A stretch of 62,851 bases of DNA from Minisyncoccota bacterium (GTDB lineage Bacteria > Patescibacteriota > Minisyncoccia > UBA6257 > 2-01-FULL-56-20), in assembly GCA_031291905.1 (NCBI GenBank), contig JARLIC010000029.1, forward strand, positions 1 to 62,851, read 5' to 3'. Positions 1 to 8,428 of this stretch are shown in pieces (positions within the stretch are counted from its first letter, which is position 1; each line of letters opens with the position of its first letter). The translations under genes and the position numbers were made by a program. The notes under the pieces were generated by a model. It did no database searches and was not told the DNA's origin. It saw only the letters and a program-made list of their open reading frames with translations.

Positions 1-1
1 C

Positions 2-1168
2 CAGCCGGCGGAGAACGTGTCGCTGCTCATGCAATATCCTCCCGCGTTCACGTTCGCGACGAGCAGCATGGCGGTCGCCACCGGGACGAACGACCGATGG
101 GACGTCGGTACGCTTGCACCGGGGCAGGGAGGTACGTTCACCTTTACAGGAACGATCGTGGGTTCCGTGCGGGCGCAATATCCGATCACGGGATCGGTGC
201 TTACCGATATTTCGGGCGAGGAGTACGCCATCAATTCCCAGCCCGTTAACTTCGTGCTGGTCGCGGCGCCGCTCGCACTTTCGATAAGCGCCAACGGTTC
301 GTCGACCTACGTTTCGAAGGCGGGGGACAGCATCAATTACGTATTGACCTATACGAATAATTCTAACGTGACGCTCTCGAGCGTGAACATCGCGGCGAGC
401 CTCGTTGGTGCGATGTACGACTTCACAACGCTCCGTACGAACGGCGCGTTTAATTCGAAGACCGGCACGGTCACGTGGTATGCCGCAAATGCGCCGGCGC
501 TCACGTCGGTCGCGCCCGGCCAGTCGGGATCGGTGACGTTCTCGATAAAGACGAAGGGTTCGTTCCCCATCAAGCAGCTGAGCGACAAGGATTACACGCT
601 CGGCGTGAGGGGCACCATCCAATCGCCGACCGTGCTGCCGAACACGTCGGGTACGAGCACCGTTTCCGTGACGACCGCGGAAAGTAAGATGGCGGGCGAC
701 ATCGAGTTGGCCTCGAAGGGATATTGGCAGTCCGGCCCTTATCCGCCGGCGGTGAACCAGCCGACGATGTATACCGTCGATTGGACGATCACGAACTATT
801 CGACCGACGTGAAGGATATCGCCGTATCCGCGTATCTCCAATCGGGGACCTCCTTCATCGGCACGGCAACGAGCACGGTCTCCTCGACGCCACTCTATGA
901 TCCCGGCACGGGGCTCATCACATGGATCATACCTTCCATTGCCGCCGGGACCGGCGTTGCCGATGCGCCCGTCAGCGCCTCGTTCACCGTGAGCAACACC
1001 CCCGCCGTGAACCAGGTGGGGAGTGATATCACCCTGCTCGGCCCGACAAGCCTCACTTCCACCGATGCGTTCGCCGGCGGTCTCCTCCTTTCGAACGCAA
1101 AGGAGATAACGACCGCGTTGCCGGACGACAAATCGCTTGGCAGCGGGATACGTCAAGTGGTACAGTAA
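2..1168 (+). CDS. DUF11-type repeat surface protein, C-terminal part
   Basis: The reading frame is open to the left edge of the window, so the N-terminus is missing; 388 residues are visible. The protein is rich in Thr, Ser, Val and Asn and contains repeated beta-sandwich-like segments of the DUF11/conserved-repeat type, for example YVLTYTNNSNVTLSSVNI around residue 118 and TVDWTITNYSTDVKDIAVS further on. Such repeats occur in secreted or cell-surface proteins. No C-terminal membrane anchor or LPXTG signal is seen; the chain ends in a charged tail (SGIRQVVQ). The stop is followed by a copy of a small dispersed repeat (1171-1206) and then glyS. A surface location is inferred from family knowledge. 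Confidence 0.7.
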   Translation, partial: QPAENVSLLMQYPPAFTFATSSMAVATGTNDRWDVGTLAPGQGGTFTFTGTIVGSVRAQYPITGSVLTDISGEEYAINSQPVNFVLVAAPLALSISANGSSTYVSKAGDSINYVLTYTNNSNVTLSSVNIAASLVGAMYDFTTLRTNGAFNSKTGTVTWYAANAPALTSVAPGQSGSVTFSIKTKGSFPIKQLSDKDYTLGVRGTIQSPTVLPNTSGTSTVSVTTAESKMAGDIELASKGYWQSGPYPPAVNQPTMYTVDWTITNYSTDVKDIAVSAYLQSGTSFIGTATSTVSSTPLYDPGTGLITWIIPSIAAGTGVADAPVSASFTVSNTPAVNQVGSDITLLGPTSLTSTDAFAGGLLLSNAKEITTALPDDKSLGSGIRQVVQ

Positions 1169-1170
1169 AT

Positions 1171-1206
1171 TCCAATTTCCAGATAGCTAAATCCCAAGCA
1201 AGAACC
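1171..1206 (-). repeat. Short dispersed repeat, copy R1
   Basis: This AT-rich intergenic stretch contains AGATAGCTAAATCCCAAGC and matches, in the same or opposite sense, segments at 31117-31206 (inverted pair), 33211-33241, 52781-52815 and more weakly 54705-54730. The shared centre is TAGCTAAATCCCAA. Here it begins right after the stop codon of the surface protein. All copies are intergenic between closely spaced genes. Confidence 0.6.
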
Positions 1207-1221
1207 AAATAACAAATTTCA

Positions 1222-2664
1222 ATGACCAAACCGCTGCCGTCCGAAAAAAAAGATATGACGAACAATTTGATGGAAAAGATCGTGTCGCTTTCGAAGCGCC
1301 GCGGATTCGTGTTCCCAGGTTCGGAGATCTACGGCGGCCTGGCGAACTCGTACGAGTACGGCCCGGTCGGCGTCGAGCTCAAGCGCAACATCCAGGATGA
1401 ATGGTGGCGCACATTCGTGCGCGAGCGGAGCGATATGGTGGGCCTGGATTCCTCTATAATATTGCACCCGAAGACATGGGAGGCGTCGGGACACGTGGCC
1501 GGGCTTGTGGACGCGATGGTGGAGTGCAAGAAGTGCCATACGCGCACACGCGCCGACCATCTAATCGAGAACCACTTTGAGGCGAAGAACGAGAGCATGA
1601 GCGTCGAAGGGAAACCCGAAACGGAGCTCGATGCGATCATCAACGAGAACAAGATCAAGTGTCCGGTATGCGGCGCGTTCGATTGGACCGCAGTGCGCAA
1701 GTTCAACCTGCTCTTCGAGACGCATGTCGGCATCGTGCCGGAGGCGCAGTCGAAGGTGTATCTCCGCGGCGAGACGGCTCAGGGCATATTCGTGAGTTTC
1801 AAGAACATCATCGATTCCACCCGTGTCCGCCTGCCGTTCGGCGTCGGCCAGCTCGGCAAGAGCTTCCGCAACGAGATCACAAAAGGCAACTTCATATTCC
1901 GCACGCTCGAATTCGAGCAGGCGGAGATCGAATATTTCTTCGATCCGGAGACGAGCGATTGGAAGGAATTGTATGACGGATGGAAGGAAGCAATGGAAAA
2001 GTTCGTGACGGAAAATCTTGGCGTCGAAAAGGATCACTTGCGCTGGCGCGAGCACGGCGACAAGGAGCGCAGCTTCTACAGCAAAAAAACGGAGGATCTT
2101 GAATACAACTTTCCGTTCGGTTTCAAGGAGCTCTGGGGATTGGCATATCGCACCGATTACGACTTGAACCAGCATATGAAGTTTTCGGGCGTCGACCTTT
2201 CCTATACCGATCCGGCGACCGGCAAGAAGTTCGTGCCGCACGTGATCGAGCCGGCGGTCGGCGTGAATCGTCTGATGGCGATGGTGATGCTCGACGCATA
2301 CACCGAGGACGGCGACCGCGTGTACCTCAAGCTCAAACCCCGTCTCGCGCCGTACAAGGCCGCGGTGTTCCCGTTGCTCGCGAACAAGCCGCAGCTCGTG
2401 GAGATCGCGCGGAAGATATACGACGACCTCCTCAAGGATTTCACCGTGGCTTGGGATGACCGCGGCAACATCGGCAAGCGGTACTATGCGCAGGATGAGA
2501 TCGGCACCCCGTTTTGCATCACCGTCGATTTCGATACTATTGAAGGGGGCGAGGACGGCACGCACAAGGGAACGGTGACCGTGCGCGACCGCGATACGGG
2601 CACGCAGGAGCGGGTGGCAATCGAAAAGCTTCAGGAATTCCTTCATGGCAAAATTTATCGTTAA
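1222..2664 (+). CDS. glyS: Glycyl-tRNA synthetase (homodimeric class II)
   Basis: Charges tRNA-Gly with glycine in the cytoplasm. The 480-residue length fits the alpha2 type. Visible class II features are the N-terminal IVSLSKRRGFVFPGSEIYGG, motif 2 FRNEITKGNFIFRTLEFEQ, and a motif 3 region ending GVNRLMAMVM. A Cys cluster (CKKCHTRT near residue 95 and CPVCG near residue 148) suggests a zinc-binding insertion. The C-terminal anticodon-binding domain begins near LAPYKAAVFPLL. An ATG at 1255 is an alternative start and would remove a lysine-rich 11-residue lead. The last 20 nt overlap the start of murA, so the two are probably translationally coupled. Confidence 0.93.
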   Translation: MTKPLPSEKKDMTNNLMEKIVSLSKRRGFVFPGSEIYGGLANSYEYGPVGVELKRNIQDEWWRTFVRERSDMVGLDSSIILHPKTWEASGHVAGLVDAMVECKKCHTRTRADHLIENHFEAKNESMSVEGKPETELDAIINENKIKCPVCGAFDWTAVRKFNLLFETHVGIVPEAQSKVYLRGETAQGIFVSFKNIIDSTRVRLPFGVGQLGKSFRNEITKGNFIFRTLEFEQAEIEYFFDPETSDWKELYDGWKEAMEKFVTENLGVEKDHLRWREHGDKERSFYSKKTEDLEYNFPFGFKELWGLAYRTDYDLNQHMKFSGVDLSYTDPATGKKFVPHVIEPAVGVNRLMAMVMLDAYTEDGDRVYLKLKPRLAPYKAAVFPLLANKPQLVEIARKIYDDLLKDFTVAWDDRGNIGKRYYAQDEIGTPFCITVDFDTIEGGEDGTHKGTVTVRDRDTGTQERVAIEKLQEFLHGKIYR

Positions 2665-3943
2665 GGGCGGCAAGCCGCTGTTCGGCGAGGTCGCGATCGC
2701 GGGCGCGAAGAACGCCGCGTCGAAGATGTTCGTGGCGTCGCTTCTGACCGACGAGCAGTGCATCTTCAAGAGTGTGCCGGCGATCGGCGAACTCGAGATC
2801 GTCGTGGAATTGCTGAGGACCATAGGCAGCCAGGTCGATATCGCGGGACCGACGGTGAGCGCGACCGCGAAGGAGATCGTGAACAATCGCGTGACGCAGC
2901 TTTCGCGCAAGAACCGCATTCCGATCCTCGCCCTCGGCCCCTTGCTCGCGCGCACGGGGGAGGCGGAAGTGCCGGTGCTCGGCGGCGACAAGATCGGTCC
3001 GCGCCCGGTGGATATCCACCTCGACGGACTCGCGAAGCTCGGCGCCCGCATTGAAGTGACCGAAAAAAGTTTTCATGCCTGGGCACCCGAGGGAGGTCTT
3101 CGAGGTGCGGAGATAGAGCTGCGCTTTCCGAGCGTCGGCGCCACGGAGAACATCATTCTTGCGGCCGTGCTCGCCCATGGAAGGACCGTCATCCGGAACG
3201 CCGCGCTCGAACCGGAGATCGTCGACCTCATCAAACTGCTCCAAAACATGGGCGCCATCATCGAACTCCATCCGCCGCGCACGATCATCATTGAAGGCGT
3301 GCCGAAACTTCACGGTACGACGCACCGCGTGATGCCCGATCGCAACGAGGCGGTATCGTTCGCCTGTCTTGCGATCGCGACGAACGGCCGCATCAAGCTC
3401 CGCGGCGCCGTCCAGGAGCATCTCATCACGTTCCTGAACACCGTGCGGCGGCTCGGCGGCGAGTACCAGGTGGACGAGGATGGCATCGCGTTCTGGCGCG
3501 CGCGCGAACTTTCGCCGGTCGAGATCGACACCGACGTACATCCGGGTTACATGACCGACTGGCAGCAGCCCCTCGGCGTATTGCTCACGCAGGCGAACGG
3601 CGTCTCGACGATCCACGAGACGATCTACGAAGACCGGTTCGCCTATACGAACGACCTGAACTCGATGGGAGCGGACATCACGGTATCGACGCAATGCCCA
3701 CCGGGCGCCCCGTGCCGCTTTGCGGGCCGGGGGTTGAACCATTTTGCGGTGATAAAAGGGGCAACGCCGCTTGCAAGCACAAATCTCGTTGTGCGCGATC
3801 TGCGTTCGGGCATCGTCGACATTCTTGCCGCACTCGTCGCGACCGGTGTTTCCGAGATCGACGGCGCGGACGAGATAGACAGGGGATACGAACATATCGA
3901 CGCAAGGCTGAGGCAGTTGGGTGCGGAGATAACCCGCGCCTGA
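2645..3943 (+). CDS. murA: UDP-N-acetylglucosamine 1-carboxyvinyltransferase (MurA)
   Basis: First committed step of peptidoglycan synthesis: transfer of enolpyruvate from PEP to UDP-GlcNAc. The 432-residue protein has the family N-terminus (GAKNAASKM, with the PEP/UDP-GlcNAc-binding Lys-Asn) and the catalytic loop LGGDKIGPRPVDIHL. In most MurA proteins the loop reads GGC; here residue 115 is Asp (codon GAC at 2987-2989) in place of the Cys that fosfomycin alkylates. This Cys-to-Asp state is known in mycobacterial and chlamydial MurA and gives intrinsic fosfomycin insensitivity. The gene overlaps glyS by 20 nt, and its last codon and stop form the base of palindromic element A. Confidence 0.95.
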   Translation: MAKFIVKGGKPLFGEVAIAGAKNAASKMFVASLLTDEQCIFKSVPAIGELEIVVELLRTIGSQVDIAGPTVSATAKEIVNNRVTQLSRKNRIPILALGPLLARTGEAEVPVLGGDKIGPRPVDIHLDGLAKLGARIEVTEKSFHAWAPEGGLRGAEIELRFPSVGATENIILAAVLAHGRTVIRNAALEPEIVDLIKLLQNMGAIIELHPPRTIIIEGVPKLHGTTHRVMPDRNEAVSFACLAIATNGRIKLRGAVQEHLITFLNTVRRLGGEYQVDEDGIAFWRARELSPVEIDTDVHPGYMTDWQQPLGVLLTQANGVSTIHETIYEDRFAYTNDLNSMGADITVSTQCPPGAPCRFAGRGLNHFAVIKGATPLASTNLVVRDLRSGIVDILAALVATGVSEIDGADEIDRGYEHIDARLRQLGAEITRA

Positions 3944-4062
3944 TCCATATTTCGAACATTCTCTCGAGGACGGCGTCGAAACCTGCTGGTTTCGCGCCTT
4001 AGCACTCGGCGCCTACGCGCCTCCGTGATACCTCTCGAGAACGCTCGAAATATGGATCAGGC
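3938..4062 (-). repeat. Palindromic three-way-junction element, copy A
   Basis: Outer inverted arms (3938-3955 and 4045-4062, 18 bp perfect, with further pairing inside) enclose a core read on the - strand. The left arm starts within the last codon (GCC) and stop (TGA) of murA, and the right arm contains their inverted copy. The core folds as: P2 lower CAC/GTG with a GGA/GA internal loop, P2 upper GGCGC(GTAG)GCGCC, linker CTAA, P3 GGCG-CGAAACC(AGCA)GGTTTCG-A-CGCC, then GT and the P1 strand. All segment lengths match copies B, C and D exactly. It probably also ends the murA transcript. Confidence 0.8.
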
Positions 4063-4168
4063 CACAATACTTTCCTTGCGCAACAATTGAGGACCTTCAG
4101 CGTAGCGACCCGGTCCGAAATGAGGAGATTTTTGCTTGCCTTCCCCGAAAGGATGTTCTGGAGGAGAA

Positions 4169-4197
4169 TTGCGCAAAGCCCCGTTTTCGCTTACAAT
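4169..4197 (+). promoter_or_regulatory. Promoter of mreB (leaderless)
   Basis: TTGCGC at 4169-4174 and TACAAT at 4192-4197 are separated by 17 nt. Transcription would start about 7 nt later, at the ATG (4204), giving a leaderless mRNA. This decides the start codon of mreB over the longer upstream reading frame. Confidence 0.7.
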
Positions 4198-4203
4198 ATC
4201 GTT

Positions 4204-5211
4204 ATGTTTGGCAAGAAAATAGGCATCGATCTGGGCACGGCAAACACCGTTGTTTTTGTACCGGGCAGGGGATTCATCATCAACGAGCCGACCATTGTGG
4301 CGCTCACAAGGCCCGATAACACGGTACTTGCGGTGGGTTTGGAGGCCAAGGAGATGATCGGCCGAACCCCGGACGAGATCGTCCCATACCGCCCACTCAA
4401 AGACGGCGTGATCGCCGATTATTACATCACAAAGGCGATGCTCACGTACTTCATCTCGAAGGCGTCGGGCTGGTTCAATATAATCAAACCGGACGTCGTC
4501 ATTTCCGTTCCCGCGGGCATCACGCAAACCGAACGCCGCGCCGTGATGAATGCCGCGCGCGAAGCGGGCGCCGGCAACGCATTCATCGTGCGCGAGCCGA
4601 TCCTCGCCGCGCTTGGTGCGGGCATCCCGATCAACGCGCGCAGCGGCAACATGATCATCAACATCGGCGGCGGCACGAGCGAACAGGCGGTGATCGCGCT
4701 CGGCAACATCGTTTCCTGGAACAGCCTGCGCATCGCCGGCAACAAGTTCGACCAAGCGATCATGGATTACATCAAAAAGAAATATGCGCTTGCGATCGGT
4801 GAACAGACGGCGGAGACGGTGAAGATAGAGATCGGTTCGGCGATGCCCACCAAAGAAAAATTGGAATACCAGGTGCGTGGGCGCGACCTGGTGACCGGCC
4901 TGCCGAAGGACATCGTGGTGAATTCGAATGAGATGGCCGAAGCGCTCAATCCTTTGCTCGTCGAGATCGCGACTTCGGTGCAGAACGTCTTTAACGTGAC
5001 GCCGCCCGAGCTCGTGGCGGACATCATGGAAAAAGGCATCATCCTTTCCGGCGGCAGCGTTCAGCTCCATCACCTTCCCGAGTTCTTTGAGCGCTTCCTC
5101 GGGGTACAGGCCTATGTCGCCGAAGATCCGCTCTTTTGTGTGGCGAAAGGGACCGGTTTGATCCTGAACCACCTCGATACCTACAAGAGGACACTTTTGA
5201 ACAAACGCTGA
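4204..5211 (+). CDS. mreB: Rod-shape determining actin homologue MreB
   Basis: Actin-like ATPase that forms membrane-associated filaments and guides lateral cell-wall synthesis. The 335-residue protein starts MFGKKIGIDLGTANTVVF, the phosphate-1 loop of the family. It continues with VISVPAGITQTERRAV, the phosphate-2 loop region MIINIGGGTSEQAVIALG, and the adenosine motif IILSGGSVQL. The frame stays open upstream to an ATG at 4087, but that extension has no family match and would cross the promoter, so the start at 4204 is preferred. It lies between murA and the delta-prime gene, close to other peptidoglycan genes in the window. Confidence 0.93.
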   Translation: MFGKKIGIDLGTANTVVFVPGRGFIINEPTIVALTRPDNTVLAVGLEAKEMIGRTPDEIVPYRPLKDGVIADYYITKAMLTYFISKASGWFNIIKPDVVISVPAGITQTERRAVMNAAREAGAGNAFIVREPILAALGAGIPINARSGNMIINIGGGTSEQAVIALGNIVSWNSLRIAGNKFDQAIMDYIKKKYALAIGEQTAETVKIEIGSAMPTKEKLEYQVRGRDLVTGLPKDIVVNSNEMAEALNPLLVEIATSVQNVFNVTPPELVADIMEKGIILSGGSVQLHHLPEFFERFLGVQAYVAEDPLFCVAKGTGLILNHLDTYKRTLLNKR

Positions 5212-5221
5212 TTGCGTACGT

Positions 5222-6088
5222 ATGATAATCGGCCACGAAGGCACCATCGGCGATCTCAAGGACCTCATTGCGCGAGGGCGGCTCGGCCACGGCTATATCT
5301 TCTTCGGCCCTTCGATGGTGGGGAAGCGGGCGGTCGCGCTTGGACTCGGCCATTTTCTTGAAAAGGAAACGTTCGAGGTCGGGCCCGAGACCGAAGCGCT
5401 TCAGGACCTGAAGGTCATCGATATCGCATTCATGCGATCGCTCGACGCGGACGCGAGCGGGGGTTCGATCGGCATTGATGCGGTGCGCGAGATCAAGAAC
5501 TTCCTTTGGCAGAAACCAAATTCGAGCGTGCGCCGTACGCTTATCATCGACAACGCGGACCTTCTGACGACCGAGGCGCAGAACGCGCTCCTCAAGATCA
5601 CCGAGGAGCCTCCCGCATCGTCGCTTCTCGTATTAGTGACGTCGGACACCGAGAGTATCCTGCCGACGATCGTGTCCCGCCTTCCGAAGATATACTTCGG
5701 CGCGGTGCCGAAGAAGGCGATCGAGGATTGGCTGGCCGCGGATGGCGGGATCGCGAAGGCGAAAGCGGCGGCGTTCGCCGCACGCGCGCTCGGCAAGCCG
5801 GGGCTTGCATGGCGGCTTTCGCACGACGATGCATTCCGCAAAGACCTCGAGCTTGCCGAAAAGTTCCTGAAGTCCGCTCCGGCCGCACGCCGCGATCTCG
5901 TCAAAAAGATCATCGAGCCCGATGATTTCAGTTTGCGGAACTTCCTCGATGCGGTCATAATGACCCTTGCGTGGCAGGAGCCCTCGGTCGCAAAGGCGGC
6001 GTTCTGGCACAAGACCCTCCGGCTCTACGAGGGCGTGACCGGCTTCTCGCTCAACCCGCGCCTCCAGCTCGAAGCGTTAATGAAATGA
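5222..6088 (+). CDS. holB: DNA polymerase III delta-prime-like clamp-loader subunit
   Basis: AAA+ clamp-loader family, 288 residues. The N-terminal RLGHGYIFFGPSMVGKRAVAL is a degenerate Walker A (VGKR instead of GKS/T). The middle TLIIDNADLLTTEAQNALLK and ITEEPP are the standard box VII/sensor region of DnaX/HolB proteins, and SRLPKIYF stands where the SRC arginine-finger motif normally lies. Degeneration of Walker A fits delta-prime, a stator subunit that need not hydrolyse ATP. The start lies 10 nt after mreB, so the two may be co-transcribed; frr follows after 14 nt. Confidence 0.8.
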   Translation: MIIGHEGTIGDLKDLIARGRLGHGYIFFGPSMVGKRAVALGLGHFLEKETFEVGPETEALQDLKVIDIAFMRSLDADASGGSIGIDAVREIKNFLWQKPNSSVRRTLIIDNADLLTTEAQNALLKITEEPPASSLLVLVTSDTESILPTIVSRLPKIYFGAVPKKAIEDWLAADGGIAKAKAAAFAARALGKPGLAWRLSHDDAFRKDLELAEKFLKSAPAARRDLVKKIIEPDDFSLRNFLDAVIMTLAWQEPSVAKAAFWHKTLRLYEGVTGFSLNPRLQLEALMK

Positions 6089-6102
6089 AATAACTTTTAA
6101 AA

Positions 6103-6663
6103 ATGACCATCGCCGAACAGATAACCAAAGACCTCGAGACCGCCCTTTCCGCCACCACCGCGAAGCTGAAGACCGATTTCGGGCAGATCCGCGGCAACAA
6201 GCCGTCGCCCGATATGCTGCAGGACCTCAAAGTGAACCTCTACGATCAGTCGCTCAGCATCCGCGAGCTCGGTGCGCTCAGCATCCTTCCGCCGCGGACC
6301 ATCCAGATCACCATATGGGACCCGGGCGCGATGGGCGCGGTCATGAAGGCGATCGACGACGCGCACCTCGGGCTCTCCACCAACAGCGACGGCAACAACA
6401 TCCGCGCGACCCTTTCGCCGCTCGGTGACGAACGCCGCGACGAGATGACGAAGTTCGTGAAGAAGATGTCGGAAGCGGCGCGCATCCAGGTGCGGGCGCG
6501 GCGCGAGGACGCTATGAAGCGCCTCAAGGACTCAAAGGAGCGTGGAGAGGTCACCGAGGACGACGTGTTCAAGGGACGCGAGAAGATCCAGAAGGTGACG
6601 GACAAAGCGAACGGCGACGTGGAGGCGATGCTGAAGAGCAAAACGGAGGAGCTTGGGGAATGA
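6103..6663 (+). CDS. frr: Ribosome recycling factor
   Basis: Splits post-termination ribosomes together with EF-G. The 186-residue length and sequence fit: an alpha-helical stem (DLETALSATTAKLKTDFGQI), the RGNKPSPDMLQDLKV segment corresponding to the usual GRA-P-LL motif, a beta-rich second domain (LPPRTIQITIWDP), and the C-terminal helix with ARIQVRARREDAMKRLKD. It follows the delta-prime gene and probably shares its transcript. Confidence 0.95.
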   Translation: MTIAEQITKDLETALSATTAKLKTDFGQIRGNKPSPDMLQDLKVNLYDQSLSIRELGALSILPPRTIQITIWDPGAMGAVMKAIDDAHLGLSTNSDGNNIRATLSPLGDERRDEMTKFVKKMSEAARIQVRARREDAMKRLKDSKERGEVTEDDVFKGREKIQKVTDKANGDVEAMLKSKTEELGE

Positions 6664-6727
6664 CGACGCGAGCTTGCTCTTTTATTTATTTTATGTTTTA
6701 ATGTAGCCAGCGGTACGGAGGGGGATT

Positions 6728-7291
6728 ATGCCCGATATAAAGGAAGTTGCGATCGGCACGGTGGTGCACGGGCACCAGGAGGTCCTCCTTGGGAAGAACG
6801 ATCGGGCGCGGAGCTGGGTAAAATACCAGAGCCCGCTTCGGTACTCGTTCTATGGAGGAAAGATCAGGCGCGATATCGGCGAAAGGGCGCTCGATGCCTT
6901 CATGCGGGAGCTTTGGGAGGAGAGCGGACTTGTCGCCGACCGGGATTCGATCGAGAAGGTGGCGATGATCCTTATGACCAAGCACCTTCCGAACGGAGGA
7001 AGACGATTCCTTCGTATGCATGTGTTCCTTGCGCATAAGGCGAGCGGCCTCCTTCACCGGACGCCCGAAATGGAAGGGTGGCGGTGGTGCAACCAACGTG
7101 CGCTTCCGCACTACGCGATGCTTGCCGCCGATCCGGAGTGGATGCCCCAGATCTTCGGGGGTAAAAAGGTCATCGCACAGGTCGAGGTGGATATGTATCA
7201 GCGCCATCTCATAAAACCGGTCATCCTTCAGGAAGTAGGACGGTTTCCCGAAGATCGTCCAAAATTCAATGAATGCCCGTCTCTCGTCTGA
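6728..7291 (+). CDS. Nudix hydrolase
   Basis: Hydrolyses a nucleoside diphosphate linked to some moiety X; an 8-oxo-dGTP-type substrate is possible. The Nudix box is complete: GGKIRRDIGERALDAFMREL followed by WEESGL. The 187-residue protein has extra C-terminal sequence past the core. It is one of the few genes here with a strong Shine-Dalgarno (GGAGGGGG ending 4 nt before the ATG). The stop codon lies inside an intrinsic terminator. It looks like a standalone transcription unit between frr and rseP. The exact substrate cannot be told. Confidence 0.85.
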   Translation: MPDIKEVAIGTVVHGHQEVLLGKNDRARSWVKYQSPLRYSFYGGKIRRDIGERALDAFMRELWEESGLVADRDSIEKVAMILMTKHLPNGGRRFLRMHVFLAHKASGLLHRTPEMEGWRWCNQRALPHYAMLAADPEWMPQIFGGKKVIAQVEVDMYQRHLIKPVILQEVGRFPEDRPKFNECPSLV

Positions 7292-7309
7292 GGCGGGCAT
7301 ATTTTTATT
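7273..7309 (+). terminator. Intrinsic terminator overlapping the Nudix stop codon
   Basis: ATGCCCG (7273-7279) pairs with CGGGCAT (7294-7300), followed by ATTTTTATT. The last codons and the TGA (7289-7291) lie inside the hairpin, so translation termination and transcription termination share the same bases. Confidence 0.8.
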
Positions 7310-7343
7310 CCTGGTCCGGTCCTGTTATACTAAGGGGGCTTTT

Positions 7344-8399
7344 ATGTTGATCGCCATCATCGTCATTGTCGGATTGTCGCTCCTGATCCTCGGCCACGAG
7401 GCCGGCCACTTTTTTGCGGCCAAGATGTTCGGCCTCAAGGTGGACGAGTTCGGCTTCGGCTTTCCGCCGCGCATCGCGGCAAAGAAGATCGGAGACACCG
7501 AGTACAGCCTGAACTGGCTGCCGTTCGGAGGATTCGTGCGTATTTCCGGCGAGCGTGGCGAGTTCGCGGTGATCGACGGCGAAGAAGGTGCTCCGGTCTC
7601 GCCGGTCGCCGACCCGAAGCGCCTTTTCTATTCCCAACCCGCATGGAAAAAATCTATCATCGTACTTGCGGGAGTGATCACCAATTTCATACTCGGATGG
7701 CTGTTCATCTCGATCGTCCTTATGGTCGGTGTGCCGCAGACACTCGTGATCGCGGGCACCCAGCCCGGTTCGCCCGCGGCGGCGGCGGGTATACAGTCGG
7801 GCGATATTGTGCGCGGGTATACCGATTCGCAAAGCTTCATCGATTTCATCAATGGCAACAAAGGGACTCCGGTCACCGTTTCGGTCGTGCGCAACAACAA
7901 GGACCTCAGCTTCACCGTGACGCCGCGTACCGTAACCGCGCCGAACGAGGGCGCGATCGGTGTGGAACTCCAACAGGGAGGTGCGGCGCGCGAGAACGTG
8001 TTCGTCGCCCTGCGTGACGGGTTTGTCGATGCCGCGATCGTCTCATGGCTCACCATCAAGGCATTCGGCGATCTTGTGCGGCAGATATTCGTGCATGCAT
8101 CGATCCCGGCCGACGTGGTCGGTCCCGTGGGCATCTTCAGCCTCGCCGAGGAGACGGGGCACATCGGACTCACCTATCTGCTCCAGTTCATCGGCATCAT
8201 TTCGCTCAATCTCATGGTGGTGAACCTCATCCCGTTCCCTGCGCTCGACGGCGGGAGATTTGTGATGGTACTTATCGAGAAGGTCAAAAAGACGCCACTC
8301 TCATTCAATGTGGAAGCATGGGTCAACGGGATAGGATTCGGTCTGCTCCTCTTGCTGATGCTGCTTTTGACCATACGGGACGTGCACGGGTTGCTGTAA
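7344..8399 (+). CDS. rseP: Site-2 membrane zinc protease with PDZ domain (RseP family)
   Basis: Intramembrane metalloprotease that cleaves membrane-bound regulators or signal-peptide remnants. The 351-residue protein has the HExxH motif GHEAGHFFAAKMFGLKVDE in the first membrane helix, a single PDZ domain (TQPGSPAAAAGIQSGDIVRG, near residue 150), and the second metal motif NLIPFPALDGGRF in a late membrane helix. The start at 7344 is chosen because HEAGH then lies about 18 residues in, as is usual, and a -10 (TATACT, 7326-7331) plus AAGGGGG precede it. The upstream extension to 7269 would overlap the Nudix terminator. Confidence 0.92.
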   Translation: MLIAIIVIVGLSLLILGHEAGHFFAAKMFGLKVDEFGFGFPPRIAAKKIGDTEYSLNWLPFGGFVRISGERGEFAVIDGEEGAPVSPVADPKRLFYSQPAWKKSIIVLAGVITNFILGWLFISIVLMVGVPQTLVIAGTQPGSPAAAAGIQSGDIVRGYTDSQSFIDFINGNKGTPVTVSVVRNNKDLSFTVTPRTVTAPNEGAIGVELQQGGAARENVFVALRDGFVDAAIVSWLTIKAFGDLVRQIFVHASIPADVVGPVGIFSLAEETGHIGLTYLLQFIGIISLNLMVVNLIPFPALDGGRFVMVLIEKVKKTPLSFNVEAWVNGIGFGLLLLLMLLLTIRDVHGLL

Positions 8400-8416
8400 C
8401 GGCGTCCGCCGCGGAG

Positions 8417-8422
8417 TATAAT
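8417..8422 (+). promoter_or_regulatory. -10 element of the DUF763 gene
   Basis: A perfect TATAAT lies 6 nt before the ATG at 8429, predicting a leaderless transcript. A -35 is not clear (TTGCTG at 8391 would need a 20-nt spacer). Confidence 0.6.
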
Positions 8423-8428
8423 AGAGGC

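Noticed and set aside
1561..3051. 496-codon - strand frame opposite glyS and murA
   Set aside because: Antisense shadow of two well-supported genes, with low-complexity Arg/Asp/His composition.
5222..6088. Degenerate Walker A in the delta-prime gene as a sign of a pseudogene
   Set aside because: Delta-prime subunits commonly lack a working ATP site; the frame is intact and the other motifs are kept.
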